From: Ornithodoros turicata
Taxonomy: Eukaryota > Arthropoda > Arachnida > Ixodida > Argasidae
Length of the DNA: 64,000 nt
Reading direction: 5' to 3'
NCBI RefSeq assembly: GCF_037126465.1
Contig: NC_088209.1
Coordinates: forward strand, 21,519,146 to 21,583,145
Shown piece after piece: positions 53,625 through 63,659 of the stretch (position 1 is the stretch's first letter; each line of letters starts with the position of its first letter). The notes beneath the pieces were generated by a model that made no database searches, had not been told where the DNA came from, and worked only from the letters and a program-made list of their open reading frames with translations. The translations under genes were made by a program, and so were the position numbers.

Positions 53625-53853
53625 CGACGAAACCCCGGTGCATACAATCTGCACCTTTTAAATATGCTTCTTACTCATATGTTTCATTTTGTCATTTATT
53701 TCTGCGGTACACTACTTACTGCGGATAAAATAAAGTGCAATATTCATTTCCCTACAGTGTCCTTTGCTATGTATTTATTCAAGTCCAAAATGTAGTGTGT
53801 AGCTAAGCCTATAGCTACACTTTTATGAGCGAATCGCGAGCTGCGCGTGGGCG

Positions 53854-54165
53854 TCAAGATGGCAGAAATTTGTAGCAGACGCTGACGAGACGCGAGGATC
53901 CGCCGGGCGAGGTGGTCGCCGCTGTGCGCTCTCTTGCAAAGCAATTTTTTCGGTAAATTCGCACTTCCCAAATGCAATGTCGTAACGTATATTCCAAAGT
54001 GCCTCTAACGCGCACCGAAGTTTCGGCACACTGCACTTCCTTGCGGAAGACTGCGTGCCTAAGCGGTTTGTACTCTTCCACGAAGTTGTTGGCATTCTCG
54101 GCCCCAACCTTGGGATTAGCAGGCACACAGCCTGCCAGATGATCCACCAACGCCAATTTAAACAA
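53854..54165 (-). CDS. Unrecognised open frame, possible exon
   Basis: A 103-codon frame containing VDHLAGCVPANPKVGAENAN, NFVEEYKPLRHAVF and TLEYTLRHCIWEVRIYRKNC. Its composition is protein-like and the sequence is not obviously repetitive, but there is no ATG at its start and I recognise no family. A second frame on the same strand is also open for 101 codons, which lowers confidence. It could be an exon of a minus-strand gene between HEN1 and Vav, or chance. Confidence 0.2.
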   Translation of the reverse strand: MFKLALVDHLAGCVPANPKVGAENANNFVEEYKPLRHAVFRKEVQCAETSVRVRGTLEYTLRHCIWEVRIYRKNCFARERTAATTSPGGSSRLVSVCYKFLPS

Positions 54166-54891
54166 ACTTAATGCTATTTTCAGTTTGCTTTGAAAAACCT
54201 GTGAAACGTGTGAAAAACCTTTACATCGCTCAAAACGGTAAGAAATGCTTCAGATATGTGTAGAAATTAATTCGGCAAGTAGGCCGAAAAGAAATTCGTC
54301 GTTTTCATTTAAATATTATGTGGTCCGCACTATTGTGTTAGGGAACCGACGCAAGCTCCTTAAAAGCGACGGACGCGAGTTCGCAAACGTCAATTTTTGG
54401 ACTGAGCGGCGCAAGAAGTGCCTGTCGTTGCTCCGGTAACCGTGGCGCCGCGCGCTCTCGTCGTGTTTTACGTCACTTCATAGCTTCATAGAGTCGGCTG
54501 TAAGCCTTTTCTCGTACAGTATCGCCGCAAATGACAGACGGACGTATTTGAAACGCAATAGTGCGGTTCAGTCTTAAAAATTACTTGTGTTGTGACAGGC
54601 ATACACTCCTTATGATTTCTATGAACTACAGGGAGCTTTGAAAATTTGAAAGGCGCGCGCATAAGCGCGGCGGCGCTGACGCCGCGATCACTCTCGACGC
54701 GGGCTGTCCGCGCGCACAACATGATACACGATCGAAAGCGCTGGGAACGAGAGTGTGGAGGAACGGAGCAACGGGAGCTTCTCGCTCGCTTGCGTTCATT
54801 GCTCTGTGTCCGGGTTCGTCAAAGATGTGTCGTGCTCATTTAGCGCGATTGTTTATTTCCTGATAACTTGTGCGTGCCAAAGGAGGAACTG
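54166..54891. other. Upstream region of Vav, GC-rich near the start
   Basis: The 250 bp before the Vav start codon are CpG-rich (GCGCGCGC-type words at 54651-54715), as expected of a 5' untranslated region and promoter. No TATA box stands out. No exon recognised elsewhere in the stretch. Confidence 0.4.
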
Positions 54892-55101
54892 ATGGCGGAT
54901 GTTTTCTGGCGGGATTGCGCCGACTGGCTAATTCGTTGCCAGGCGCTGCCCGCCGACCACCGCGTCACTTGGCCAGGTGCAAAAATGATCGACTTGGCCA
55001 ACACTCTGCGGGATGGTGTACTCTTGTGTCAACTGCTAAACAAGCTTGTGCAAGGATGTATTGATCTCAAGGAGATGAATCTCCGACCACAGATGTCAGA
55101 G
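54892..55101 (+). CDS. VAV: Vav guanine-nucleotide exchange factor, first coding exon (CH domain)
   Basis: Vav proteins activate Rho/Rac GTPases downstream of tyrosine kinases; the N-terminal calponin-homology domain helps hold the catalytic DH domain inactive. This exon encodes [60 protein letters not shown] and [10 protein letters not shown], then donor GTACGCAT in phase 0. W-R-x-C-x-x-W-L-I-x-[18 protein letters not shown] and E-x-N-L-R-P-Q-M-S are characteristic of Vav rather than other CH proteins. The ATG at 54892 matches the family start; the upstream in-frame codons contain no other ATG. Remaining exons are outside the window. Confidence 0.93.
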
Positions 55102-55865
55102 GTACGCATATTTACTCTCACGCATCTAACCCTAGCAACCCCTCAGTGACCCGTCGTCGTTCGGGGGAAGTTTTTGTCCCTCGCCCGCCGGTTTCCTTTC
55201 CTTCTCTAGGTTCCCATCGCTTGACGATGCTTGCGCGACAACGGAGACGCTTGACAACGCTTCCGAAATGTACTATACCACGTGCGAAAATATCCATATT
55301 GATGCGTTAAATACTTCGCAGGTGCTTTCCTTAGTATTACTAGTCTTTTGTGACATCTTGTTGCTGCTTCTGCGAGCTCTTATCAGAAGGGGAGCACGCC
55401 AGGAGAGCTTCGTTGGGTGTGGGAAAGTGTTTGCAAGGTCATTTAGTTGTGATCGTTTTCGTGGGGCCGCCTATGCGTCGGAGCGCTGGTCCCTGGATGT
55501 TTCAAACGGGGGTATCGTACGTGTCTGGAACCGTCAAGGCAATCGTGCATACGGGGGTTTGATAGAGTGGAGGCGACGAACGTCGCCGGGGAAATGTGCT
55601 GTCATTCGCGCGGCATTGACAGTGCGTTGTCGCATCGAGTTCCTCTTCTGTCAACTCACGCTCGCCTGTTAACCAAGTATACGGAGAGGCTGTTGTGTTT
55701 TGAGAAGGATGGATACAAGCTTGCTTCTCGTGCACGCTTTGTGTTGCGATCGCATGGTGGAGGGGACTTTTTTCATATATTTACCCCTTCCTTGTCCTGC
55801 TGTATGTTAAGTTCTTGTAGTTGCCATTATGTGCGACGCCTTGGTTGTTGTGCATTTATGTAAAT
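55102..55865 (+). other. Vav intron 1, no further exon seen
   Basis: I looked for the next expected block (F-L-C-L-K-N-I-R-x-F-L) and did not find it up to 64000. This first part has unrecognised frames, the longest being 134 codons at 55268-55672. Confidence 0.5.
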
Positions 55866-56156
55866 TCAAGGGAAACTGAAGTGCAAAAGTTTCTCCTCGC
55901 GAAACGAAAGATTCCGTTGCTTTGACAGTAGTACAAAAGGAACGGGACACATTAGCTGGGTCGTTCATGATTTATGTGTGAAAGAAACCGCAATTTACGC
56001 TTTCCCTTTCTCTCCCAAGAAGCGCGACAATGCGGAGGGGCCGGGATTGGTCACCTCGAATTATCTCCTTTCGCGATTGGACAAGTTGAGGAGACCAGCG
56101 AGGAGGGCTTGGTTCGCATTGAACGGCCTGCATTTATTAGCACTGTTGGCTAATAA
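55866..56156. repeat. Diverged copy of the 29.5-kb fold-back family
   Basis: The left arm GAAACTGAAGTGCAAAAGTT, TCTCCTCGCGAAACGAAAG, CCGTTGCTTTGACAG parallels 29548-29610. Inner blocks GGATTGGTCACC and GGAGACCAGCGAGGAGGGC are also shared. The right arm is reduced to CCTTTGACAGTACC near 56165. Confidence 0.65.
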
Positions 56157-56439
56157 ATAAGCCATCCCTTTGACAGTACCTCGTGGAAGGGATAATGATC
56201 AATCATCGCGACGCTGACGATATATGACGAAAAGGAAGTGCAAGTTCTGCGGTTTCGGGGCGAGATTTTCCATTCATTTGTGCTTACCTAAGCACACTTC
56301 ACGAGTTACTACACAAACGATTAATAAACAGCAGCAACAAAAAATACCGAAAAGGCTATCGTCTACGCCAGGATTATCTTTATTTCAATGCTTTTGCTGT
56401 ATTTCAAAAGATATGTAGACCTAACGGGTGTGATTGTGT

Positions 56440-57060
56440 TGCCGAAGCAATGTTGCGTCGTGTACTACACTGACGAAACAGTTACGTTGCTGGTGGGGTG
56501 TTTGGCAAGCAATTTTAATGTAATGCTGCAGTGTCATTACTCACAAAACACTGCGTCAGCAACCTAACGTTTATAGCTAAGATTGTGATTCTGTTGCTAG
56601 AGCAATGTTGCACATTTGACATTGAGGAAACGTCGCAGTTACAATGTGTAATAGAGATGTTACCTCTAGGGAACATCTGAAACATTGCAGCAACATTGAA
56701 ACAAACATATTTGCTGCAATGTTGCACTTTTTGCATGCAACATTGCCGAGACACTTCCGTGTTTCAGTAGCACAATGTTTGTACCATCTTGTGCTATCTG
56801 GGATTCCCACCAATAAGCAATGAAATGAAATTTTCGTGACTTCCCGTGACGTTCACCCGTCATTTATCAGTCTGTTTTTGACGATGTGTTGACATATGTT
56901 GCGGCAACGTTTCACGCACAAATGGATTTAGAAACATTACGATTATGTTGGTGAGGCAGTGTCTCACGTGCTGCAGTGAGGGAGCATTATACAGTTAGAT
57001 TGCTGGTGCAATGCCATTGAAGCAGTATCGTAGCAATGCTATAGGGCAACAACAGACCTT
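56440..57060. repeat. Degenerate GCAATGTTGC-rich repeat
   Basis: Many copies of words such as GCAATGTTGC, AACATTGCAGC and GTAACGTTGC occur on both strands, giving internal inverted symmetry (for example around 56680-56760). A similar zone lies at 58090-58400, beyond the SINE and hAT insertion; the two may be flanks of one older element. Confidence 0.55.
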
Positions 57061-57393
57061 CAGTGGGAACTGAAAAGTAAATGCAGGCAATATGCCGAAG
57101 AAAAAAGAAGATATAAGGTGTCTGAGAATGTTTAGGGTGACCATTATGGGCAGAATTAGTGCAGACAGTGAGAGACATTATATTCTGGGACAACCAACAC
57201 CATACATTATATGTTATGTATTATACATTATGTATTATAGAGATGGTCGTGGGGACAACACTGCGGACGCACGATGGGAGACGACTATGAACGAAAGGAT
57301 CGAGACGAGGACAATATACGCTCAAAGAAAATTAATCTAACCCAGAACTTGAAATTCATTACAATCCATCCTTACGCACATGCATATGCGTGT
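57061..57393. other. No gene recognised
   Basis: AT-rich sequence with ATTATGTATTATA-type repeats at 57205-57240. No exon. Confidence 0.4.
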
Positions 57394-58036
57394 ACCAGCT
57401 CCCGTGACATAGTGGTTAGCAGTAATGGCCACTAACTACTTCTACAGTAGTTTAACTAGTAGTTCAACTACTTTTCAAGGGTGGTAGTTAAAACTACTTG
57501 TTTAACTACTGCAATGTATTTTAACTACATCAACACCAATCCCATTCTATAGTGTTTTTGGACACCTAACTGTGAATCACAGGCAGCGATAAAAGTGAAG
57601 ATTTAGTACACATGCACGGCACAATTGCTCTGCACAACTGTTCTCATCAAACAGGTATAGCTCAAGGTAAAAGTCGGAAGCACAATCCTGCCGTAGAGCT
57701 TGCGGTGAAATCGGAAGTAGTTGGCGCCTGCAGTAACCTAACTACTGTAGTTAACTACCCAAAGTAGTAGTTTAACTAGTAGTTGCGCACTACATTTCTG
57801 CAAGTAGTTGATAACTACTTTTTAACTACAATCAGGTAGTTCAACTAGTAGTTCAACTACATGTAGTTAACTACTGGCCATCACTGGTGGTTAGGATGAT
57901 CGCTTTCCACGCCGAGACTGGGAGGTGACACGGGTTCGAATCGTGTCACCGGCTCTGCTTTCTGAGGTTTTCCCTGGGTTTTCCGAAGACTTTCCAGGCG
58001 AATGTCGGCACCGTTCCCCTGAAGTCTGCCCAGGAC
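57394..58036 (+). mobile_element. tRNA-derived SINE copy 6, split by a hAT MITE
   Basis: The head ACCAGCTCCCGTGACATAGT, GGTTAG resumes after the insertion as GTGGTTAGGATGATCGC, TTTCCACGCCGAGACTGG, then the B box GGTTCGAATCG (one mismatch), CACCGGCTCTGCTTTCTGAG, TTTTCCGAAGAC, GAATGTCGGCACCG and GCCCAGGACG. Removing 57420-57894 restores one uninterrupted SINE, so the SINE was there first. Confidence 0.92.
57420..57886. mobile_element. hAT-type MITE nested in the SINE, duplication GTGGTTAG
   Basis: Ends CAGTAATGGCCACTAACTAC and (inverted) CAGTGATGGCCAGTAGTTAA. The octamer GTGGTTAG, part of the SINE A-box region, is duplicated at 57412-57419 and 57887-57894. Subterminal zones consist of GTAGTTAACTACT-type units and the centre is unrelated. 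467 bp, non-coding, and the same plan as the 19687 and 21243 elements. Confidence 0.95.
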
Positions 58037-58079
58037 GATTACCGAATATGTAAGCATACTGTGCTACATAGCACATATA

Positions 58080-58400
58080 TCACCAAGAGAACACTGCAGC
58101 GCTCCTCCAGTGTTGCTTTTGTAACGTTGCTGCAATGTAAAATACGTGGTCATTAGCAAAGTTGCATCAACATTGCAACGTCACATTTTTGCAATGTTGT
58201 TTCTATAACATTGTTGCAAAATAACGAAGGCGGTCCTTAGCAATGTCACATTCTTGCAATGTTGCTTCCATAACATTGTTGCAGCATAAGGAAGGTGGTC
58301 GTTAGCAACGTAACATCAATATTGCATGATGTTGCATGATATCAATATTGCATGGCAATATTGGTGCAGTGTCACTGTAACAATTTGTGCTGACAGGCCT
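58080..58400. repeat. Second GCAATGTTGC-rich zone
   Basis: Repeats of TTGCAATGTTG, AACATTGTTGCA and GGTCGTTAGCAACG; the units GAAGGCGGTCCTTAGCAATG and GAAGGTGGTCGTTAGCAACG recur about 67 bp apart. Related to 56440-57060. Confidence 0.55.
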
Positions 58401-59964
58401 GTGGCTGGTAATGGTTGTACCGCGTTGTTGATTCGTAATGTATGAATCACCTCAGCTATATATTGTCCCCTGTAAGTTAAAATTGTACACGTGTTATCGT
58501 ACATAACGTGTTTGTTGGTCAAGATTAGAACCCAATTTGGTCGAACGAGTGATTGCTGCAATGAATGCTGACGGCAAACTCAAAAATATTCTTCGAAAGC
58601 CTCGCACGACTTTAAGTTAAGATCATATACGTATATTCATATTTCGCAGGTGCGCAAAATGTACTTGAGTTGCGTACTTGCAACGGCTTGAATGTTGATG
58701 GTATCATCTCCTTGAGCTTGAGGAGGTGATAGGGACAGGAACACAAAACACAGGGAGGCAGGGATCGAGATCGAACGGTGTCGGCGCGCTGCGGAGAAAC
58801 GGTGAACTACCGTAGTGTGGGTAGCTACCACGCGTCGTCTGCTTTTACACGTCTATTGTCCGCGTTCAGTGCAGTAGGTGGAGCATTGAGGAACCGAACA
58901 GTATCGTACCATCGCGGCACAAGTGATCTTCCGGTGAATATACACGAGAATTACGGAAAAGAACCATCAACTCCAAACGTCGGACGGCATGTTATGTCCA
59001 CACTAGAAAGGTGACCGTGTTGCCCCCTATAGGTCGATCTCGCAGCGATTGACGGCTCCACTAGCAAAGGCACCTTCGCTGTGAAAATTGCCCAACAGAA
59101 TGATCTCTTGATCGTGATGAATGACGAATGATTTCATTGCATCATCTTAGTTTTTGCCCCCCTCCCTTCTTTCTTTCTGTAGGTATTCTGTCTCTACGTC
59201 TATTTATCCGTTACGCGTAGTTTGTCTGTCGTCCAACTTCTTCTAACGTCTGTATTTTTCCTTTTATATGTCTCATTGGTTGATTAAGAAAAAATCGAAC
59301 GCGTTCCCGCGAGAAGTTCCATTACGACTTGGGGGAAAATTAGTTTCGAGTGAGTTTTAGGCGCTTCAGGGGGGCTCAAAGCGATCAGGGGTAATCTCTG
59401 CCCATGCCCAGAATTCGAACAAAATTTTGCGCAGTGTGCGGTGATGGCTCCTGATTCCCTCGGGGCTCGAAAAGCTCTCGATTGCCATATTCGACAAAGC
59501 TCACTCATATATCATGGAAATAACGATCGCCTTCCATCAGCGTATCGACTCTTTTCTTTCACGATCCCAGTTACCAAAGATCCTAAAGATTTCCCTCGCG
59601 TATACGTTGTGACGTCACGCACGGTCAGAGTGACAGCGCTTCCGAATGAAGGCATGACAGCGAGCTTTCACTCGACGGTGAAGCTCGAATTAGAGAAAAC
59701 GGAAGCGTGTGGTCCGTAAACGCTGGTTCCGAGATTCTGCACTAATAAAAGCCTAAGCGTGGGCACACAGAAAGCCTGTGCGTGGGCACCTCGAATAGTA
59801 AGGATAGTTGCGTGCTTATATCTTTTGACACGCAAGGTTTATAGCCTTCAAAAGGAATGTATATGTATGGCAGAATTTCCACACATCGGCCCCGCATTTC
59901 AGACTGTTGTGTTTCAGACAGTGTATGCATTGAACAAGAGTTGTCTGGCGTTGTAGCGCCAGGA
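58401..59964. other. Vav intron, no gene recognised
   Basis: Short open frames on both strands without known domains. TTTCTTTCTTTCTG-type low complexity near 59160-59185. No repeat boundary identified. Confidence 0.4.
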
Positions 59965-60608
59965 AATAGAGCGTTTTAGTACATCGTACGCTATCGCCTT
60001 TGCGTACGTATACGTAGGGAGTGACTTTTTCGGGTTAAATGCCTTTCTCAGATTCGGGGGGTAAATATCGGGCGCTATTTTTAAATCTATAATTCGGGGA
60101 GAAATCGGGCGATAATTGTGCCTTCGGATGTTATCGGGTGTTTTTGTTTCTCCTCTTGTCTATTAAGTCCTTTCCTAATCTCTCTCACTTTTTAAATTTT
60201 TTTTTTGCGGGATCGTTACCTTCCAGTGATAATCCCCGAAGGCATAGACAGTGTTGACACACATGGGTGTATTGCTGGGAACGTATAAGTGACCCATTCT
60301 TACATGTGTTACATGTGGCGACCTTTGTTCGTCTCCAGTGGAAACGCCACTTGAGGATTTTATAGTGACTGGACTTCGGGGAGAAATCGGGTTTAACCCG
60401 AATTGGTCGGAGGTCAATTCGGAGGGGAATAACCGGGCGGAATCGGGTTGAACCCGAAAAAGTCACTCCCTACGTATAAGGGATAGCATTGGTGGTTCTG
60501 CGCACTGCTCGAAGCTCTCTTTCTGTTATGGGCGTGCGCAGAACCATCAACGCTATCCCTTGCGTACGCGAAGGCGATATGGCGTACGATGTACTAAAAC
60601 GCTCTATT
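59965..60608. mobile_element. Outer fold-back element interrupted by another
   Basis: Arms AATAGAGCGTTTTAGTACAT, CGTACGCTATCGCCTTTGCG on the left and the near-complement ending ACTAAAACGCTCTATT on the right; inner arms GATAGCATTGGTGGTTCTGC and GCAGAACCATCAACGCTATC. The left arm is cut at 60012 by the inner element. Without it the outer element is about 180 bp. Directly followed by SINE copy 7. Confidence 0.85.
60013..60474. mobile_element. Inner element inserted in the outer fold-back
   Basis: Ends CGTAGGGAGTGACTTTTTCG and (inverted) the same sequence, continuing GGTT. Flanked by TATA at 60009-60012 and 60475-60478, a 4-bp or TA-type duplication. The body is rich in AATCGGG words, also found at about 46190-46280. 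462 bp, non-coding. Confidence 0.85.
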
Positions 60609-60631
60609 ATTGTTGCTTTGGTTCCGTGATA

Positions 60632-60898
60632 GCACCGCGAAGCAACAGTGCCTGTGAGCGGCGTGGTTGGGTGGAGAGAGGACAGCAGGACGGAGCGGGG
60701 TACAGGGGGGTCAGTACGCGTCCTGGGCCGGCTTCAGGAGACACTGCGCTGGCTGGAAGGTCTGCTGGAAAACCCAGGGAAAATCTCAGACAGCACAGCC
60801 GGTGGTAGGATTCGAACCCAGCATCTCTCCAGTCAGCAGCGCGACCTTGTGGCTACCACTCACGAGCGGCTGGTTTTATTCACTCGGCCACGCCGCTA
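60632..60898 (-). mobile_element. tRNA-derived SINE copy 7, full length variant
   Basis: On the minus strand: AGCGGCGTGGCCGAGTGAAT (a good A-box context), about 60 bp, B box GGTTCGAATCC, CACCGGCTGTGCTGTCTGAG, TTTTCCAGCAGACC, GGCCCAGGACGCGTACTG and the tail CAGGCACTGTTGCTTCGCGG. The gap between A and B boxes is longer than in copy 5, with GCCGCTCGTGAGTGG inserted, so it represents a second head type. Confidence 0.85.
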
Positions 60899-61755
60899 GT
60901 CCGCGAATTATCCAATTATCGAACCACGAATTATCCAATTATCAAACCCCGACTTATCGAGCACTGGAGGGGAAATAGATTTTTTTTTTTTTTTTTTTTT
61001 TTTTGCAGTTCCAACGTCATTGCACTGAAACTTTTGTTTGGTGCATGCTTTTATTGTTTCTTCTGCGTGTGTCTCGGTTAATTAGGACCGCAGTTATTAC
61101 TGTCTCATAGCGCGTTAGTCGACGGAAACTTCCTAGCTGGTTGAGGAAAGCGACTCGTCCATATACCCCCCCCCCCCCCACCTCAGAAAAATCCTGGATC
61201 CGCCTCTTTGTATCATAACCAGCTATTTTAATAAAAACCCAGGTGTTTATTTTTATGCTTTACAGAATTTTTATAACAATCCAGGGTGTTTATTCTTAGG
61301 AAAAAATCTTCCCGGGAACAGCACCGCAAGCGCATTCAAAGAGTTGAGTTTGAGTTTGATTATATGAACAAAAACGGGAGATATTCAAAGACAAGCAAGC
61401 GATTTGTATTGCAAACTGTAGGATGGGACAAGAGCAATGCTTGCCCACACATCACGCTTCACATATAACATGCGATTATGCTGTCGTATTGCCAATTGTA
61501 GAATGTGCGATTTTCAGAAAAAATCTTTAGTACCGCAAGTGATACTGCCCCGACGGCCGTTACACACGGCCCACCCGGGGGCGGACCGCGTTGTCAAGGG
61601 GCCCTGCTCCATGAAGGACCAGCTCCCTTTTGCCCCTCTCCACCGCGCGTACGCGGATTTGAAGGGATGTGCAATAATGCTTCGTATTGCCAACTGTAGA
61701 ATGGGCGATTATGCTTTACAGAATTTTTATTTAAAAAAGCTGAGAACAGCACAGA
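60899..61755. other. No gene recognised; homopolymers
   Basis: Bases 60904-60960 have repeated GAATTATCCAATTATC words. A poly-T run of about 24 lies at 60980-61004 and a C run at 61167-61179, beside a CTGGATCCGCCTC remnant of the 15840-type hAT end. No exon. Confidence 0.45.
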
Positions 61756-61759
61756 CGTC

Positions 61760-63040
61760 GTTTTTGCACATCACTATATTTAACCACTCAAATTCACGGG
61801 TTTTCGATGTCTGTACAAGTTGTTTTAGCGAACGAAGGTTACATTATAGCGGCCGTTAGGCTTGGTCTGTAACGGTCTCACGGGTGTAACGACGGACCGG
61901 CACGTTGGTTAGTTTATTATTAGGTTAGTCCAAGTTCGGTGTTTGCATTTGTATGTCCAGGTTAGTCTATGTTCGCTGTTTGCATTTGTATGTCCAGGTT
62001 AGTCTATGTTCGCTGTTGGCATTTGTATGTCCAGGTTAGTCTATGTTCGCTGTTGGCAGTTTCCCGAGCGTGATTGTGCATTTTATAGTCGCATAATATT
62101 TATTTACGGTAGTTTATTTTGCAACCGGGATTTCGATCACTTTATTTCGAGGTACATCCCAGTGAACAGCTCTTTGCGACCCGCCCTGTGGTTATTGGCA
62201 CACACGTATTCTCTATCTGAATCGTTGAATGGTCAGGCTTCCATCAACGCCGTCGGGAGGTTTCGCGGAATTTTCCGGTTTGTTTCCTCGTCCGTAAGGT
62301 TGGTATAAATCTAAGAAGCTATACATATCGATACGAAATTCGAGGCCGTCCAGTCACGCGCACCGTTTTGCAAGTTGGTTGGTGGTTGGTTAAATAACAA
62401 AGGTTGCTTAAATAACGTTCTGCCAGCATTCACGCATGCACAAATGATTGTATGTTTTGTTGTTGCTGCATGCCCTTGAACAGGTTAAGGGGCCCGCACG
62501 CTCGAAGTTCTGGGGGAACACATAGATGGGATTTCCCGTTTATTTTGAAAATTATTAAACGCCGCGCACGCGTTAAACATGTTTTGACGGGCATGTTTAA
62601 AGTGGCGCATTTATAGCGATTAATGATACATGATTTTTTTTCAGCCTTACAAACATTTCTACTGCGCATAGAACACGACAAAAGAAAAAAACAAAAAAAA
62701 GGGGGGGGGGTTCATGCTGTCTTCACTTTTTTAAACACTATGTCAAAATAGGTACCTCAAACGGGAATCTTAATCGAAATCCCCGTTGCAAAATAAACTA
62801 CTGTAAATAAGTGTTATCTGACTACAAAATGCACACTCGCGCGTGGGAAACTGCCAACAGCGAGCTTAGACTAACCTGGACATTGAAATGCAAACATCGA
62901 ACTATGACTAACCTAATAATAAACTAACCAACGTGCTGTTCTGTTGTGTCCAGCCTAACGGCCGCTAAAATGTGGCTTTAGTACGCTAAAACGACTTGGA
63001 CAGACATCGAAGACCCGTGAATTTGAGTAAAGTAGTGGTG
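61760..63040. mobile_element. 1.3-kb long-arm inverted-repeat element
   Basis: The left arm (61760-62190) and right arm (62750-63040) are inverted copies. Matching blocks from outside in: CTCAAATTCACGGG, TTCGATGTCTGT, AGCGGCCGTTAGGCT, GCACGTTGGTTAGTTTATTA, TTAGGTTAGTC, GTGTGCATTTT-type, TTTACGGTAGTTTATTTTGC and GGGATTTCGAT. The left arm is longer because of a 37-bp tandem expansion. The spacer (62190-62750) is unrelated and non-coding. Confidence 0.85.
61923..62062 (+). repeat. 37-bp tandem repeat inside the left arm
   Basis: Nearly four units of GGTTAGTCTATGTTCGCTGT, TGGCATTTGTATGTCCA. The right arm (about 62855-62910 inverted) has a single equivalent, so the expansion occurred in one arm only. 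Confidence 0.9.
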
Positions 63041-63059
63041 TCGTGTTTTTAAACATGTA

Positions 63060-63655
63060 ACATCTTACGAGACAGTCGAGCATTCTCCTTGATTTTCCTT
63101 GTTTCGAGAACGTCAATTTCGAGATCGGGGATTTCGCAACCGGGAATATCGAGGTCCTCCCAACCCCAAGACGAGACGTTTCTTCAGTATGAAACGACGA
63201 TTTTGTCAAATAGGATTAATAACAATAATGCATGGGCAGTAGCTGAGGGTTCCGTTTCGAGCAAGGTGCAGGGTGTAATACAGTCACGTAAGGGGTGTAT
63301 AACACATCAGAGTGCCGTCACATAATCCCCTCCCCTTCCATGCCGAGTATGGCTGGGGAAACATACTACCCCCAAAGCGCACCTGTTCATTTTCGTTCAT
63401 TAGACACAAACTTCTACGTACTTAAATGCCGTACTCAAAATACTCTTTAAACACTTCTGTTGGCATTTTCGTATCCTACTCAGTACTTTCCAGTGAGGTA
63501 TTGTACGTTCTCCCTTCAGTATTTACTATCGTATAATAAATACATATATTTTACGATATCTTGTGCATGTATCTTCCGTGCTATAGCGTACAGTCGCTCT
63601 TGTTATAGCTGTACCTTGTGACGGTACGGAATTAACTAAACGGTTCGAGCAAGTA
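63060..63655. other. No gene recognised
   Basis: Bases 63105-63160 share GGGGATTTCGCAACCGGGAA with about 22330-22370. The rest is AT-rich and unassigned. Confidence 0.4.
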
Positions 63656-63659
63656 TGTG

